From the NCBI GenBank assembly GCA_028281075.1, contig JANQKO010000001.1, positions 1-29,306 of the forward strand: a DNA stretch of 29,306 nucleotides, in the 5' to 3' direction. The translations under genes were made by a program, and so were the position numbers. The first letter of the stretch is position 1. Each line of letters starts with the position of its first letter. A model generated the notes under the pieces. The model made no database searches. It worked only from the letters and a program-made list of their open reading frames with translations, and was not told the origin of the DNA. The stretch is from Alphaproteobacteria bacterium. GTDB taxonomy: Bacteria > Pseudomonadota > Alphaproteobacteria > GCA-2731375. Of the stretch, positions 7,954 through 16,406 are shown piece after piece.

Positions 7954-8798
7954 TCCGCGGCCTCGGGCGACGGCTCGACGCGGCCGACGCTGCTGACGAC
8001 GAAGGCCTGGCTCTTGCCGCCGCCGGCGGCGACCCGGTCGAGGTCGATCCAGTACTGGAAGCGGTCGGGCCGGTAGCTGGCCTCGATATACTGAACCTTG
8101 TGGCCGTTCTCGTCGATCATCACGCGCTTGGCGGTCAGCAGCGGCGAACCGATATCGATCCCCAGCGCCCCGGCCAGGCCGGGATCGGCCAGGCCGGCGG
8201 AAATGCTCTGGCGCGCCCGGGCGAGCCGCAGGCCCTGCGACTCGAGCATCTCGACCAGCGAGCCGTTGGTCAGCTCTTCCGCCGTGAAGTTCCGGGCCGT
8301 GGCCGCCGGGACATGCGAGACGATGTGGGAAAAGGTCTCGCCCGACGACGAGCGGACGCGCACGGTCCGCAGCACGGGCGTGCCGTTGTCCAGGCCCAGC
8401 GCGTCGGCGACATGCGGCGGCGCCGGGATCGTCTGATGCTCCAGCAGCGTCGCCGTCGTCGCCCGGCCGATCTCGAACAGCCCGTCGATGATCGCCGACG
8501 CGTTCATCCGCATGACCGGCTCGGCCCGGTTCGGCAGGACCCAGGTGCCGCGCCCCGGCTTGCGCCCGACCAGGCCGATCTCGGCCAGCCGGTTGACCGC
8601 CTGGCGCACCGTGATGCGCGAGACGGAGAACGCCTCGGCCAGCTTGGCCTCGCTCGGGATCACCTTGCCCTCCGGCCAGGCGCCGGACTGGATCTTGTCG
8701 CGCAGGACCAGGAACACCTGATGGTGAAACGGGCTCTGGCGTTGCGAGCCGGCGAGCTTCAACGGCGTCAGCCCGTCAGCGGAGAGTCGATCGGTCAT
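7950..8798 (-). CDS. GntR-family transcriptional regulator, HutC/UTRA type
   Basis: A 282-residue DNA-binding repressor-type protein. The N-terminal winged helix (about residues 22-92) has the GntR landmarks I-P-S-E-A-K-L-A, S-R-I-T-V-R-Q-A-V and R-K-P-G-R-G-T-W. The C-terminal UTRA-like ligand domain (about 110-255) would bind a pathway metabolite. It is the first gene of the minus-strand operon and faces the dioxygenase operon across 160 bases that contain AT-rich palindromes (8897-8916), so it most likely controls both operons and itself. ATG 8798 has no clear ribosome-binding site within the usual distance; AAGGG lies about 16 nt upstream. Its ligand is probably the transported compound or an early product, which is inference. 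Confidence 0.9.
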   Translation of the reverse strand: MTDRLSADGLTPLKLAGSQRQSPFHHQVFLVLRDKIQSGAWPEGKVIPSEAKLAEAFSVSRITVRQAVNRLAEIGLVGRKPGRGTWVLPNRAEPVMRMNASAIIDGLFEIGRATTATLLEHQTIPAPPHVADALGLDNGTPVLRTVRVRSSSGETFSHIVSHVPAATARNFTAEELTNGSLVEMLESQGLRLARARQSISAGLADPGLAGALGIDIGSPLLTAKRVMIDENGHKVQYIEASYRPDRFQYWIDLDRVAAGGGKSQAFVVSSVGRVEPSPEAAE

Positions 8799-8896
8799 CT
8801 AAGGCGCGATACCCTTCGGTTGATGGCCCGTGCCGCCGCCACCGACACCGGCGGCGGCCGCGCGGCCTGGACAGAACTTATCGCATTGCACCCATT

Positions 8897-8916
8897 GTTA
8901 TAACATTATAACGTTA
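8897..8916. promoter_or_regulatory. AT-rich overlapping palindromes, candidate GntR operator in the divergent promoter region
   Basis: In very GC-rich surroundings this 20-base stretch contains GTTATAAC (8897-8904), a perfect 8-bp palindrome, and TAACGTTA (8909-8916), another perfect 8-bp palindrome, with centres 12 bases apart. The 7-mer TTATAAC occurs twice in direct order 8 bases apart (8898 and 8906). GntR/HutC proteins commonly bind short palindromes containing GT...AC, and the site lies between the regulator gene and the operon it faces, 42 bases before the dioxygenase start. The AT-rich core may also serve as a -10 region. Function is inferred from position and symmetry. Confidence 0.6.
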
Positions 8917-8958
8917 GTGCCATCGAGTAAGGCGTTGGGGCCAGGGGTGGCGAGCGAT

Positions 8959-10011
8959 ATGCACGAGCGGACGGCGGCTGTTTCCGACGACGGCGCGGTG
9001 TCCGCGCCGGCCATCGGCACCCTGCCGGCGAGCGAGCCAGCGGCGCGCGCCTGGCGCCGGGACACGCTCGCGTCCGCGGCGCTGTTCTTCGACCTCGAGG
9101 AGGCGGCCTTGGCCGAGATCGGCCAGTGCCTGCGGTTCGCGCAGGCCAACGGCCTGACCGTCGACACCGTCGAGCAGGAGGATTTCCGGGTGCCGAGCTT
9201 CGCCGCCGCCGTCCGCGGCATCCAGGCGCAGCTCGACCGGGGCGCCGGCATCGCCGTGCTGCGCGGCCTCGATCCGTCGACCTTCTCCGAAGCCGAGGCC
9301 GAGATCATCGCCTGGGGCCTCTGCAATTATCTCGGACGTCCCCTGCGCCAGGGCATCGCCACCGACCGCCGGCTGTTCACGGTATCGGACAAGGGCGCGG
9401 CGAATACCGACCCGACCCGGATCGGCGCCAGCGCCCGGCGCTCGCCCAAGCATTCCGACAACGGCTGCCTGGAACCGCGGCCGCCCTGCTATATCGGCCT
9501 GCTGTGCTACCGCGCCGCCAGCGACGGCGGCGACAGCACCGTGATCTCGGCGCGGACCGTTTTCGACACGATCCGACGGGAACGCCCGGACCTGCTGCCG
9601 GTCTATTTCGACCGCTACCATTTCCGCTCGCCGCAACTGCATGTCTGGCCGGCCGGCGGGCCGACGATCCGCAAGCCGATCATGGAGTTCAGCCATGGCG
9701 AGCTGCGGATTCACTACGCGCGGGTGATGATCGAGCCCGGCATGGCGCTGGCGGGCACGCCGCTCAGTGCCTGGCAGCGCGAGGCGCTGGATTTCCTCGA
9801 CGAGGTCATCGAGCGGCCCGACCTGTGTTTCCGGCACCCGCTGAAGCCCGGCGAGATCCTGCTGGTGAACAACCTGGTGACGTTGCATGGCCGCGAGGCC
9901 TTCGCGCCCGGCACGGCCGGCGGCCGGATTCTGAAGCGGATCTGGATGTGGCGGCGCCATGTCGGCGCGGGCGTCGATCCCGTCGCCCTTGATCTGGAGG
10001 AATTGGCGTGA
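8959..10011 (+). CDS. TauD/TfdA-like Fe(II)/2-oxoglutarate-dependent dioxygenase
   Basis: A 350-residue cytoplasmic enzyme that would couple 2-oxoglutarate decarboxylation to hydroxylation of an organic substrate, often splitting off a sulfonate, amine or aryl ether group. The metal triad is visible: His165-x-Asp167 in KHSDNG and distal His310 in TLHGRE, with Arg327 as the likely 2-oxoglutarate ligand. Residues before about 35 are poorly conserved-looking. ATG 8959 is preceded by GGGGTGG; GTG 8947 in the same frame is an alternative. First gene of the 11-gene plus-strand operon; the next gene starts inside its stop codon. It is divergent from the gntR gene. The substrate is unknown, and the closest named relatives (TauD, TfdA, gamma-butyrobetaine hydroxylase) cannot be separated by eye. 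Confidence 0.88.
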   Translation: MHERTAAVSDDGAVSAPAIGTLPASEPAARAWRRDTLASAALFFDLEEAALAEIGQCLRFAQANGLTVDTVEQEDFRVPSFAAAVRGIQAQLDRGAGIAVLRGLDPSTFSEAEAEIIAWGLCNYLGRPLRQGIATDRRLFTVSDKGAANTDPTRIGASARRSPKHSDNGCLEPRPPCYIGLLCYRAASDGGDSTVISARTVFDTIRRERPDLLPVYFDRYHFRSPQLHVWPAGGPTIRKPIMEFSHGELRIHYARVMIEPGMALAGTPLSAWQREALDFLDEVIERPDLCFRHPLKPGEILLVNNLVTLHGREAFAPGTAGGRILKRIWMWRRHVGAGVDPVALDLEELA

Positions 10012-10748
10012 GCGGACGATTCGAGGCGCGGGTCGAACCGCTGGACGGCGACCCGCGGGTCGAGGTCTTCGACGTCAGGCGGCTCTACAATCTGGGCTCG
10101 GCCACGCGCGACCCCGATACCGCGGTCGCGCACCAGGAAGAGGTCGCCAAGTCCGGCATCCATATCGCCTTCGACGTGCCGTCGCCCCGGATCTATCCGA
10201 TCGGCGTTCCGGCCCTGGTGCAGGACGACGAGGTCCTCGTGCAGACCGACCGGACCTCGGGCGAGGTGGAGATCGTCGTCCACGTCGCCGACCAGGTCTA
10301 TGTCGGCGTCGGCAGCGATCACACCGACCGGGCGCTGGAAACCGTCTCGATCCCCGGCAGCAAGCAGGCCTGTCCCAACCATCTCGGTCCGGTCCTCTGG
10401 CCCTATGAGGAGATACGCGAAAACTGGGACGATTGCGTGCTGCGGAGCTGGGTCGACGGCCGGCTCTATCAGGATGTCGGCGTCGCCGCCTTTCTGCGCC
10501 CCGAGGACATGCTGCGCATCCTGCGGGACCGCGTCGGCGATGTGCCGGACCGCGATTTCACCGTCTTCGGCGGCACCATCGTCAGTGTCGACAAGGCGCT
10601 CGGCTTCGGGACAACCTGGCGCTACGAGATCGCCGATCCGACCAACGGACGGTCGATCGCCGGCGAATACCGGGTCACCGATATTCTTGCCGAGGTGCAT
10701 GACGCGTTCCGGGTGCCGTTCTTCAACCCGAAGCCTGCGGGGGCCTAG
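10008..10748 (+). CDS. DUF2848 family protein
   Basis: A 246-residue soluble protein of a family without established function that occurs in catabolic operons. Recognisable landmarks are the stretch D-H-T-D-R-A-L-E (about 104-111), S-K-Q-A-C-P-N-H (about 118-125), VLWPYEEIRENWDD (about 129-142) and a late F-G-G-T segment (about 185). The many conserved His, Asp and Glu residues in the middle part suggest a metal-dependent lyase or hydrolase; a relation to fumarylacetoacetate-hydrolase-type folds is a guess. GTG 10008 overlaps the dioxygenase stop by 4 bases, so the two proteins are probably made together and may act in consecutive steps. Confidence 0.75.
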   Translation: MSGRFEARVEPLDGDPRVEVFDVRRLYNLGSATRDPDTAVAHQEEVAKSGIHIAFDVPSPRIYPIGVPALVQDDEVLVQTDRTSGEVEIVVHVADQVYVGVGSDHTDRALETVSIPGSKQACPNHLGPVLWPYEEIRENWDDCVLRSWVDGRLYQDVGVAAFLRPEDMLRILRDRVGDVPDRDFTVFGGTIVSVDKALGFGTTWRYEIADPTNGRSIAGEYRVTDILAEVHDAFRVPFFNPKPAGA

Positions 10749-10803
10749 GGGCGGCCGAACAAAGGCGTAGCTCTTGCAACGACAACAAAGGGAGTGCTGT
10801 GAA

Positions 10804-12381
10804 ATGACATTCTGGAGCCTGCGAAAACATGTCCTGGCGGGAACCGCCGCCGCCGCCATGCTGATGGCCGCGGGCGGCGTTTCGGCCAACACGATGATCG
10901 TGGCATCGCCGCAGGTGCCCGAGGGGTTCGACGGCGACGCCCTGAAGGCGCATACCCAGAACGTGGTCGTGCAGGTCTACGAGAACCTGGTCGTCTACGG
11001 CAAGAAGCAGGTCGACGGCCGCCTGGTGAACGACCCGACGAAGGTCGAGCCGCATCTGGCCGAGAGCTGGACGGTGTCGGAAGACGGCAAGACCTGGGTG
11101 TTCAAGCTTCGCCAGGGCATCAAGAGCGCCTACGGCAACGAGCTGACGGCGGACGACGTCGAATGGAGCTGGAACAAGTCCTTCGCCCAGAAGCGCACCG
11201 GCAACTTCATCGCCCGCGTCTCCAACGTCGTCGCCGTCAAGGCGCTGTCGACATACGAGGTGGAGTTCACGCTGTCCGCGCCCAGCTCGATCTTCCTGAA
11301 GGCGCTGACGCTCTACGTGCCGGGCATCTACGACACCACCGAGGTGAAGAAGCACGCGACCGGTGACGATCCCTGGGCGCTGAAATGGATGCAGCGCAAC
11401 ACGGCCGGCTTCGGTCCCTATCATCTGCAAAGCCTGCGCGCCGACGACCAGGCGGTGTTCGTCGCCAATCCGAACTATTTCGGCGACCAGCCCTATTTCA
11501 CCCGGGTGATCTACAAGGAGATCCCGTCGGAGGCGAGCCGGGTCACGCTGCTGAAGACCGGCCAGGTGCAGATGATCGACCGCCCGTCGATCCAGAAGGT
11601 GGTGGACCTGCAGAAAGACCCGAACGTGCGGGTCGACCGGGCCTCGGGCCGCTCGATCGCGTCGGCCCGGATGAACCCGAAATGCGAGCCGTTCGACGAC
11701 CCCAGGGTGCGGCGGGCCTTCAACTACGGCGTCGACAAGGACGCGCTCAACGCCGCCGTCTTCGCCGGTTCGGCCGACATCGCCAAGTCCGTCGTGCCGC
11801 CCATCGTCGACGGCTACAACCCGAACCACTTCACGTACGACTACGATCCCGAGAAGGCCAAGGCGCTGCTGGCCGAGGCCGGCTTCCCGAACGGCATCGC
11901 CGAGGAGATCCCGCTGCTCTACGCCGACGCCTTCTGGCACCAGGAGCCGGTGGCGATCCAGATCGCCGACCAGCTCAAGCGCATCGGCGTCAACGTCAAG
12001 CCGACCCGGGTCACGACCTCGGAAATGCGCGCCAAGGGATCGCCCAAGGAGATGAGCATGTGCTTCTTCACCTGGGAGGACGGCCCGATCGTGCTGGACC
12101 CGGTCTACACCATGTACCTGATCTCGCACTCGAAGGGCGTGTCGAACCGCGCCGCCTACAGCAACCCGCGGGTCGACGAGCTGATCGACAAGTCCCGCGA
12201 GGAGCTGGACGCGGTCAAGCGCCTGGCCATGATGGACGAGGCGCAGAAGCTCTGGGTCGAGGACGCGCCCTGGATCCTGACGACCTATCCGGCGACCTTC
12301 GAGGCCATGGCGCCGAACGTATCGGGCTGGGTGCATTACCCGGACGAGCACGAGCGCTGGAAGGAGCTCAAGGGCAACTGA
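10804..12381 (+). CDS. ABC transporter substrate-binding protein, family 5 (peptide/nickel/opine type)
   Basis: A 525-residue periplasmic binding protein for uptake of a peptide-like or other complex solute. The N-terminus is a Sec signal peptide (positive start, hydrophobic core about 10-28) with likely cleavage after VSA at about residue 31. Family features include H-L-A-E-S-W-T-V-S-E-D-G-K-T-W-V-F-K-L-R and, later, P-R-V-R-R-A-F-N-Y-G-V-D-K. No lipobox Cys is present. ATG 10804 follows GGGAG at a suitable distance, and an in-frame ATG/TTG-type extension upstream lacks signal-peptide logic. It precedes two permease and two ATPase genes and is separated from them by a strong hairpin, consistent with higher expression of the binding protein. 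The ligand is unknown, presumably the compound that the surrounding enzymes degrade. Confidence 0.93.
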   Translation: MTFWSLRKHVLAGTAAAAMLMAAGGVSANTMIVASPQVPEGFDGDALKAHTQNVVVQVYENLVVYGKKQVDGRLVNDPTKVEPHLAESWTVSEDGKTWVFKLRQGIKSAYGNELTADDVEWSWNKSFAQKRTGNFIARVSNVVAVKALSTYEVEFTLSAPSSIFLKALTLYVPGIYDTTEVKKHATGDDPWALKWMQRNTAGFGPYHLQSLRADDQAVFVANPNYFGDQPYFTRVIYKEIPSEASRVTLLKTGQVQMIDRPSIQKVVDLQKDPNVRVDRASGRSIASARMNPKCEPFDDPRVRRAFNYGVDKDALNAAVFAGSADIAKSVVPPIVDGYNPNHFTYDYDPEKAKALLAEAGFPNGIAEEIPLLYADAFWHQEPVAIQIADQLKRIGVNVKPTRVTTSEMRAKGSPKEMSMCFFTWEDGPIVLDPVYTMYLISHSKGVSNRAAYSNPRVDELIDKSREELDAVKRLAMMDEAQKLWVEDAPWILTTYPATFEAMAPNVSGWVHYPDEHERWKELKGN

Positions 12382-12396
12382 TCGGGGTATGATGGC

Positions 12397-12430
12397 GGCC
12401 GGCGGTGGCGTTGCATGGCCGCCGCCGGCC
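12397..12430 (+). terminator. Strong hairpin between binding-protein and permease genes
   Basis: The arms 12397-12409 (GGCCGGCGGTGGC) and 12418-12430 (GCCGCCGCCGGCC) pair over 13 bp with one G-U, around an 8-base loop. Only a weak T-rich stretch (TCCTTTATT) follows, so it is more likely a partial terminator or an mRNA-protecting stem that raises the amount of binding-protein message relative to the permease message. Just downstream GATATTGC is repeated (12447-12454, 12458-12465) without obvious role. Confidence 0.6.
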
Positions 12431-12479
12431 GGTCCTTTATTGCCCTGATATTGCTCCGATATTGCGCTGAGGTCTGGAT

Positions 12480-13493
12480 GTGAGCTTCGGGACGTTCTTC
12501 CTTCGCCGCATGCTGATGGTGATCCCGCTGCTGGTCGGGATCGTCTTCGTGACCTTCATGCTGATCCGGGTCGGCGGCCTGGACCCGGTCGGGCGCCTGG
12601 CCGGACCGACGGCGACGGCGGAAGAGTTCGAGATGATCCGGGCCGAGCTCGGGCTGGACCAGCCGGTCTGGGTGCAGTTCGCCATCTATGCCGGCAAGGT
12701 CGCGCAGGGCGATCTGGGCGAATCCTGGCTGTCCAACCGCCCGGTGCTGGACGATATCCTGGAACGCACCGTGATCTCCCTGGAGCTGCTGCTCTGGGGC
12801 GTCGGCATCGGCGCGCTGATCGGCATCCCGGTCGGCGTCCGCGCGGCCTTTCGGCCGGACGGCCGGTTCGACCAGATCAGCCGCATCCTGTCGCTGTTCG
12901 GCTTCTCGATCCCGACCTACTGGCTCGGGCTGGTGATGCTGTTCGTGTTCTTCTACCTGCTCGGCTGGGCGCCGCCCGGCATCGGCCGGATCAGCCTGAT
13001 GGTCAGCCCGCCGGACTTCATCACCGGGTCCTATCTCATCGATGCCCTGCTGACCGCGAACTGGCCGGCCTTCGGCTCCGCCTTCTCGCACATGGTGCTG
13101 CCGGTGATCTGCCTGGCGATCGTCTCGGCCGCGCCGATCATCAAGCACACGCGGGCCATCGCGCTCGAGGTGCTGTCGTCGGACGCGGTCCGCTATGCCC
13201 GCGCCTCCGGCCTGCCGGCCCGGATCGTCCGCAAGCTGGTGCTGCGCAACAGCGCCACCCCGGTGCTGACCTTCGTCGGTACCGAGGTCACCGGCCTCGT
13301 CGGTACCATGTCGCTGATCGAATACGTGTTCGCCTGGGGTGGCCTCGGCCAGTACGGGCTGAACGCGATCGTCAGGGGTGATTTCACCGCGGTGCAGGGC
13401 TACGTGCTCTCGCTGGCGCTGTTCTCGGTGATCGTGTTCCTGATCATCGACTTCGTCGTCTTCCTGATCGAGCCCAGGGCGGAGCTGCAGTAG
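12480..13493 (+). CDS. ABC transporter permease, DppB/OppB type
   Basis: A 337-residue inner-membrane protein, first permease of the peptide-type importer. The first membrane helix follows F-L-R-R-M-L-M-V-I-P at the N-terminus, and about six helices can be traced. The cytoplasmic EAA-type loop that contacts the ATPases lies near residues 235-255 (A-R-A-S-G-L-P-A-R-I-V). It starts with GTG 12480; the ATG two bases earlier is followed at once by a stop. The stop TAG shares its last base with the GTG of the next permease. Substrate as for the binding protein, unknown. Confidence 0.93.
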   Translation: MSFGTFFLRRMLMVIPLLVGIVFVTFMLIRVGGLDPVGRLAGPTATAEEFEMIRAELGLDQPVWVQFAIYAGKVAQGDLGESWLSNRPVLDDILERTVISLELLLWGVGIGALIGIPVGVRAAFRPDGRFDQISRILSLFGFSIPTYWLGLVMLFVFFYLLGWAPPGIGRISLMVSPPDFITGSYLIDALLTANWPAFGSAFSHMVLPVICLAIVSAAPIIKHTRAIALEVLSSDAVRYARASGLPARIVRKLVLRNSATPVLTFVGTEVTGLVGTMSLIEYVFAWGGLGQYGLNAIVRGDFTAVQGYVLSLALFSVIVFLIIDFVVFLIEPRAELQ

Positions 13494-14395
13494 TGACGGG
13501 CGGGGTCGCCACCGCGGGGAACGGGACCCGGCCGGCGGGCGCGCGCACGGCCATCGTCAACCGCGCCATCGGCCTGGCGCGGCTCAGCCCGACGGCGACG
13601 GCGGGGCTGCTGATCATCCTGTTCTTCGGCTTTCTGGCGCTGTTCGCCGACGCGCTGATGCCGCACGACCCGGAGCTCGCCTTTGCCCAGCGGGTGCTGC
13701 AACCGCCGTCGGCCGATCACTGGCTGGGCACCGACGGCAACGGCATGGACGTGCTGTCCCGCGTCATCTACGGCTCGCGCTTCGGCTTCGGCATCGCCAT
13801 TCCGGCGGTCCTGATCTCGCTGCTGATCGGCATCCCGGTCGGCCTGTTCGCCGGCTATCGCGGCGGCATGCTGGACGAGGTGCTGATGCGCTTCTTCGAC
13901 GGCCTGCGGGTCTTCCCGTCGATCATCCTGGCCCTGGCGGTGGTCGCGGCGACCGGGCCGTCGCTGCTGAACGTCGTCCTGGTGCTGGGGTTCCTGGATT
14001 CGCCGGTCTTCGCCCGCGTCGTCCGTTCCGAGGTCCTGGCCCTGCGCTCGTCGGTCTTCGTCGAGGCGGCGGTGGCGGCGGGCAATCCGACCTGGCGCAT
14101 CATGTTCGTGCACCTGCTACCGAACGCCATCCAGGGCGCCATGGCGCAGTCGGCGGTCCGCGCCGCCTGGGCGGTCCGGATCAGCGCGACGCTGGCGTTC
14201 CTCGGCGTCGGTATCCAGGCGCCGACGCCCGAATGGGGCGCGATGATCCGGCAGGGGGCAGAGTTCATGATCACCGGCCAATGGTGGGTGGCGCTGTTCC
14301 CGGGCATCGCCCTGATCTTCCTGGTCTTCGGCCTGAACATGTTCGGCGACGGCCTGCAGGAGCTGCTGAACCCGCGGCGCAAGGCGGCGAAATGA
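13493..14395 (+). CDS. ABC transporter permease, DppC/OppC type
   Basis: A 300-residue inner-membrane partner of the preceding permease. The N-terminal helix (about 30-55), the H-W-L-G-T-D-G-N-G-M-D-V-L-S-R segment typical of this family (about 76-90) and the EAA loop E-A-A-V-A-A-G-N-P-T-W-R (about 190-201) are visible. The first 25 residues are rich in Gly, Ala and Arg and probably cytoplasmic. GTG 13493 overlaps the previous stop; its own stop overlaps the next ATG (ATGA). Confidence 0.93.
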   Translation: MTGGVATAGNGTRPAGARTAIVNRAIGLARLSPTATAGLLIILFFGFLALFADALMPHDPELAFAQRVLQPPSADHWLGTDGNGMDVLSRVIYGSRFGFGIAIPAVLISLLIGIPVGLFAGYRGGMLDEVLMRFFDGLRVFPSIILALAVVAATGPSLLNVVLVLGFLDSPVFARVVRSEVLALRSSVFVEAAVAAGNPTWRIMFVHLLPNAIQGAMAQSAVRAAWAVRISATLAFLGVGIQAPTPEWGAMIRQGAEFMITGQWWVALFPGIALIFLVFGLNMFGDGLQELLNPRRKAAK

Positions 14396-15408
14396 CGATT
14401 CTGTCGGTCAGGGATCTGAGGACCCATTTCATCTCCCGCGACATCGACAACCGCGTGCGCGTGGCCGCGGCCCTCAATGACGTCTCGTTCTCGGTGTCGG
14501 CCGGCGAGGTCCTGGGCCTGGTTGGCGAAACCGGGGCCGGGAAGTCGCTGACGGCGCAGTCGATCTGCGGCCTGCTGCGCCCGCCGGCCCGGGTCGTCGG
14601 CGGCGAGGTGGTCTTCGACGGCGCCAGCCTGCTCGACATGGCCCCCGATGACCTGAACCGGCTGCGCGGCGACGCGATCGCCATGGTGGTCCAGAACCCG
14701 CGAACCTCGCTCGACCCGCTGACGCGGATCGGCGAGCAACTGGTCCGGGTGCATCAGGCGCACCGGCGGGTCGCGCGGCCGGCGGCGCGGGAACGGGCGC
14801 TGGAAATGATGGCGGCGGTCGGCATTCCCGATCCGACCAGCCGTATCGACGCCTGGCCGCACGAGCTGTCCGGCGGCATGGCCCAGCGCGTGCTGATCGC
14901 CATGGCGCTGATGAACTCGCCCAAGCTGCTGATCGCGGACGAGCCGACGACCGGGCTGGACGTCACCGTGCAGGCCCAGATCCTCGACCTGCTGCGGGAC
15001 CTGGTCGCGCGCTTCAACATGGCGGCGATCGTCATCACGCACGATCTCGGCATCGTCGCGCATTACTGCGAACGCGTCGCCGTGATGTTCGCCGGCGGCA
15101 TCGTCGAGACCGGTCCGGTCGGCGCCATCTTCGACAATCCGTCGCATCCCTACACGCGCAACCTGATCGCGGCGACGCCGGAGCGCCTGGCGATCGGACA
15201 GGCATCGATGCTGGGCGGGCCGCCGCCCGATCTCTACAACCTGCCCGGCGGCTGTCACCACCGCGACCGCTGCCGCTACGCCCGCGACGTCTGCGGCGAG
15301 CCGCCGCCCGATGTCGAGCTGGCCGAGAACCATCGGGTCCGCTGTCATTTCGCCGGCGACCTGCCCGAGCCGGCGGCCGCGGCAACGGCCAAGGGCGCGG
15401 CGGCATGA
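14392..15408 (+). CDS. ABC transporter ATP-binding protein, DppD/OppD type
   Basis: A 338-residue ATPase of the peptide-type importer, on the cytoplasmic face. Walker A is GETGAGKS (45-52), the signature LSGGM at 159-163, Walker B LLIADEP at 179-185, followed by a switch His in THD. The C-terminal oligopeptide-transporter extension has four Cys in the pattern C-x6-C-x6-C and a later C near residue 320, which in this family can hold an Fe-S cluster. ATG 14392 lies in an ATGA overlap with the permease gene. It would form a heterodimer with the following ATPase. Confidence 0.93.
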   Translation: MTILSVRDLRTHFISRDIDNRVRVAAALNDVSFSVSAGEVLGLVGETGAGKSLTAQSICGLLRPPARVVGGEVVFDGASLLDMAPDDLNRLRGDAIAMVVQNPRTSLDPLTRIGEQLVRVHQAHRRVARPAARERALEMMAAVGIPDPTSRIDAWPHELSGGMAQRVLIAMALMNSPKLLIADEPTTGLDVTVQAQILDLLRDLVARFNMAAIVITHDLGIVAHYCERVAVMFAGGIVETGPVGAIFDNPSHPYTRNLIAATPERLAIGQASMLGGPPPDLYNLPGGCHHRDRCRYARDVCGEPPPDVELAENHRVRCHFAGDLPEPAAAATAKGAAA

Positions 15409-16406
15409 GCGGCGGCGCCGAACCGACCGTCGAGGTGTCCGGACTGACCAAGCGGTTTCCGGTCGGCCGGACCGGCCAGGTCGTGAACGCGGTCAATGGC
15501 GTCAGCCTGTCGATCCGCCCGGGCGAAACGCTCGGCATGGTCGGCGAGAGCGGATCGGGCAAGTCGACGATCGGCCGCGCCATGCTGCGCCTGACCGAGC
15601 CGAGCGCCGGCAGGATCGTGTTCGGCGGCCGGGACATCACGCACCTGCCGGCGAAGTCGACCCGGCGGCTGCGGCGCGACATGCAGATCGTCTTCCAGGA
15701 CCCCTGGAGCGCGCTGAACCCGCGCATGAAGATCGGCAGCCTGATCGGCGAGCCGCTGCTGCTGCACGAGGACATGGCGGCCAGCGAGCGCCGCGACCGG
15801 ACCGAGGCGCTGGCCCGCCGGGTGCATCTGAGCCCGGAATTCCTCGCCCGCCACCCCAGCGACCTGTCCGGCGGCCAGTTGCAGCGGGTCTGCATCGCCC
15901 GCGCGATCGCCACCAATCCGCGCCTGATCGTGCTCGACGAGCCGACCAGCTCGCTCGACCTGTCGGTGCGCGCCGGGATTCTGGAGCTGCTGGCCGAGAT
16001 CCGTACCCAGACCAAGGCCGCCATGCTGTTCATCTCCCACGATCTCGGCACCATCCGGCTGATCAGCGACCGGATCGTCGTGCTCTATCTCGGCCGCATC
16101 GTCGAGGAAGCGCCGACCGCCGACCTGTTCGAACGGCCGGCCCATCCCTATACGCAATCCCTGCTGTCCGCCCATCTGCCGGCCGACCCCAAGGTCAGGA
16201 TCGCCCGGCATGTCCTGGAGGGCGAGGTGCCGTCGCCGATCGACATGCCGTCGGGCTGCGCCTTCCATACCCGCTGTCCGGTCGCGCAGCCCGACTGCCG
16301 CTCGGTCGAGCCGGGACAGGTGGCGATCGGCGGCAGCGGCCACATGGCGTCCTGCCTGCGGATCGCCGACGGGGGCAACATCATCGGGTCAAGGGGGGCC
16401 GCATGA
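15405..16406 (+). CDS. ABC transporter ATP-binding protein, DppF/OppF type
   Basis: A 333-residue second ATPase of the importer. Walker A is GESGSGKS (47-54), the signature is LSGGQ at about 155-159 (S-D-L-S-G-G-Q-L-Q-R-V), Walker B is LIVLDEP, and the switch is SHD. The C-terminal extension again carries family Cys residues (C-A-F-H-T-R-C-P, then C-R-S). It overlaps the neighbours on both sides by 4 bases (ATGA), which fits coupled synthesis of all transporter parts and of the oxidoreductase that follows. Confidence 0.93.
   Translation: MSGGAEPTVEVSGLTKRFPVGRTGQVVNAVNGVSLSIRPGETLGMVGESGSGKSTIGRAMLRLTEPSAGRIVFGGRDITHLPAKSTRRLRRDMQIVFQDPWSALNPRMKIGSLIGEPLLLHEDMAASERRDRTEALARRVHLSPEFLARHPSDLSGGQLQRVCIARAIATNPRLIVLDEPTSSLDLSVRAGILELLAEIRTQTKAAMLFISHDLGTIRLISDRIVVLYLGRIVEEAPTADLFERPAHPYTQSLLSAHLPADPKVRIARHVLEGEVPSPIDMPSGCAFHTRCPVAQPDCRSVEPGQVAIGGSGHMASCLRIADGGNIIGSRGAA

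Noticed and set aside
12447..12465. GATATTGC direct repeat before the DppB-type permease gene
   Set aside because: Too short and single; no independent sign of a regulatory role.
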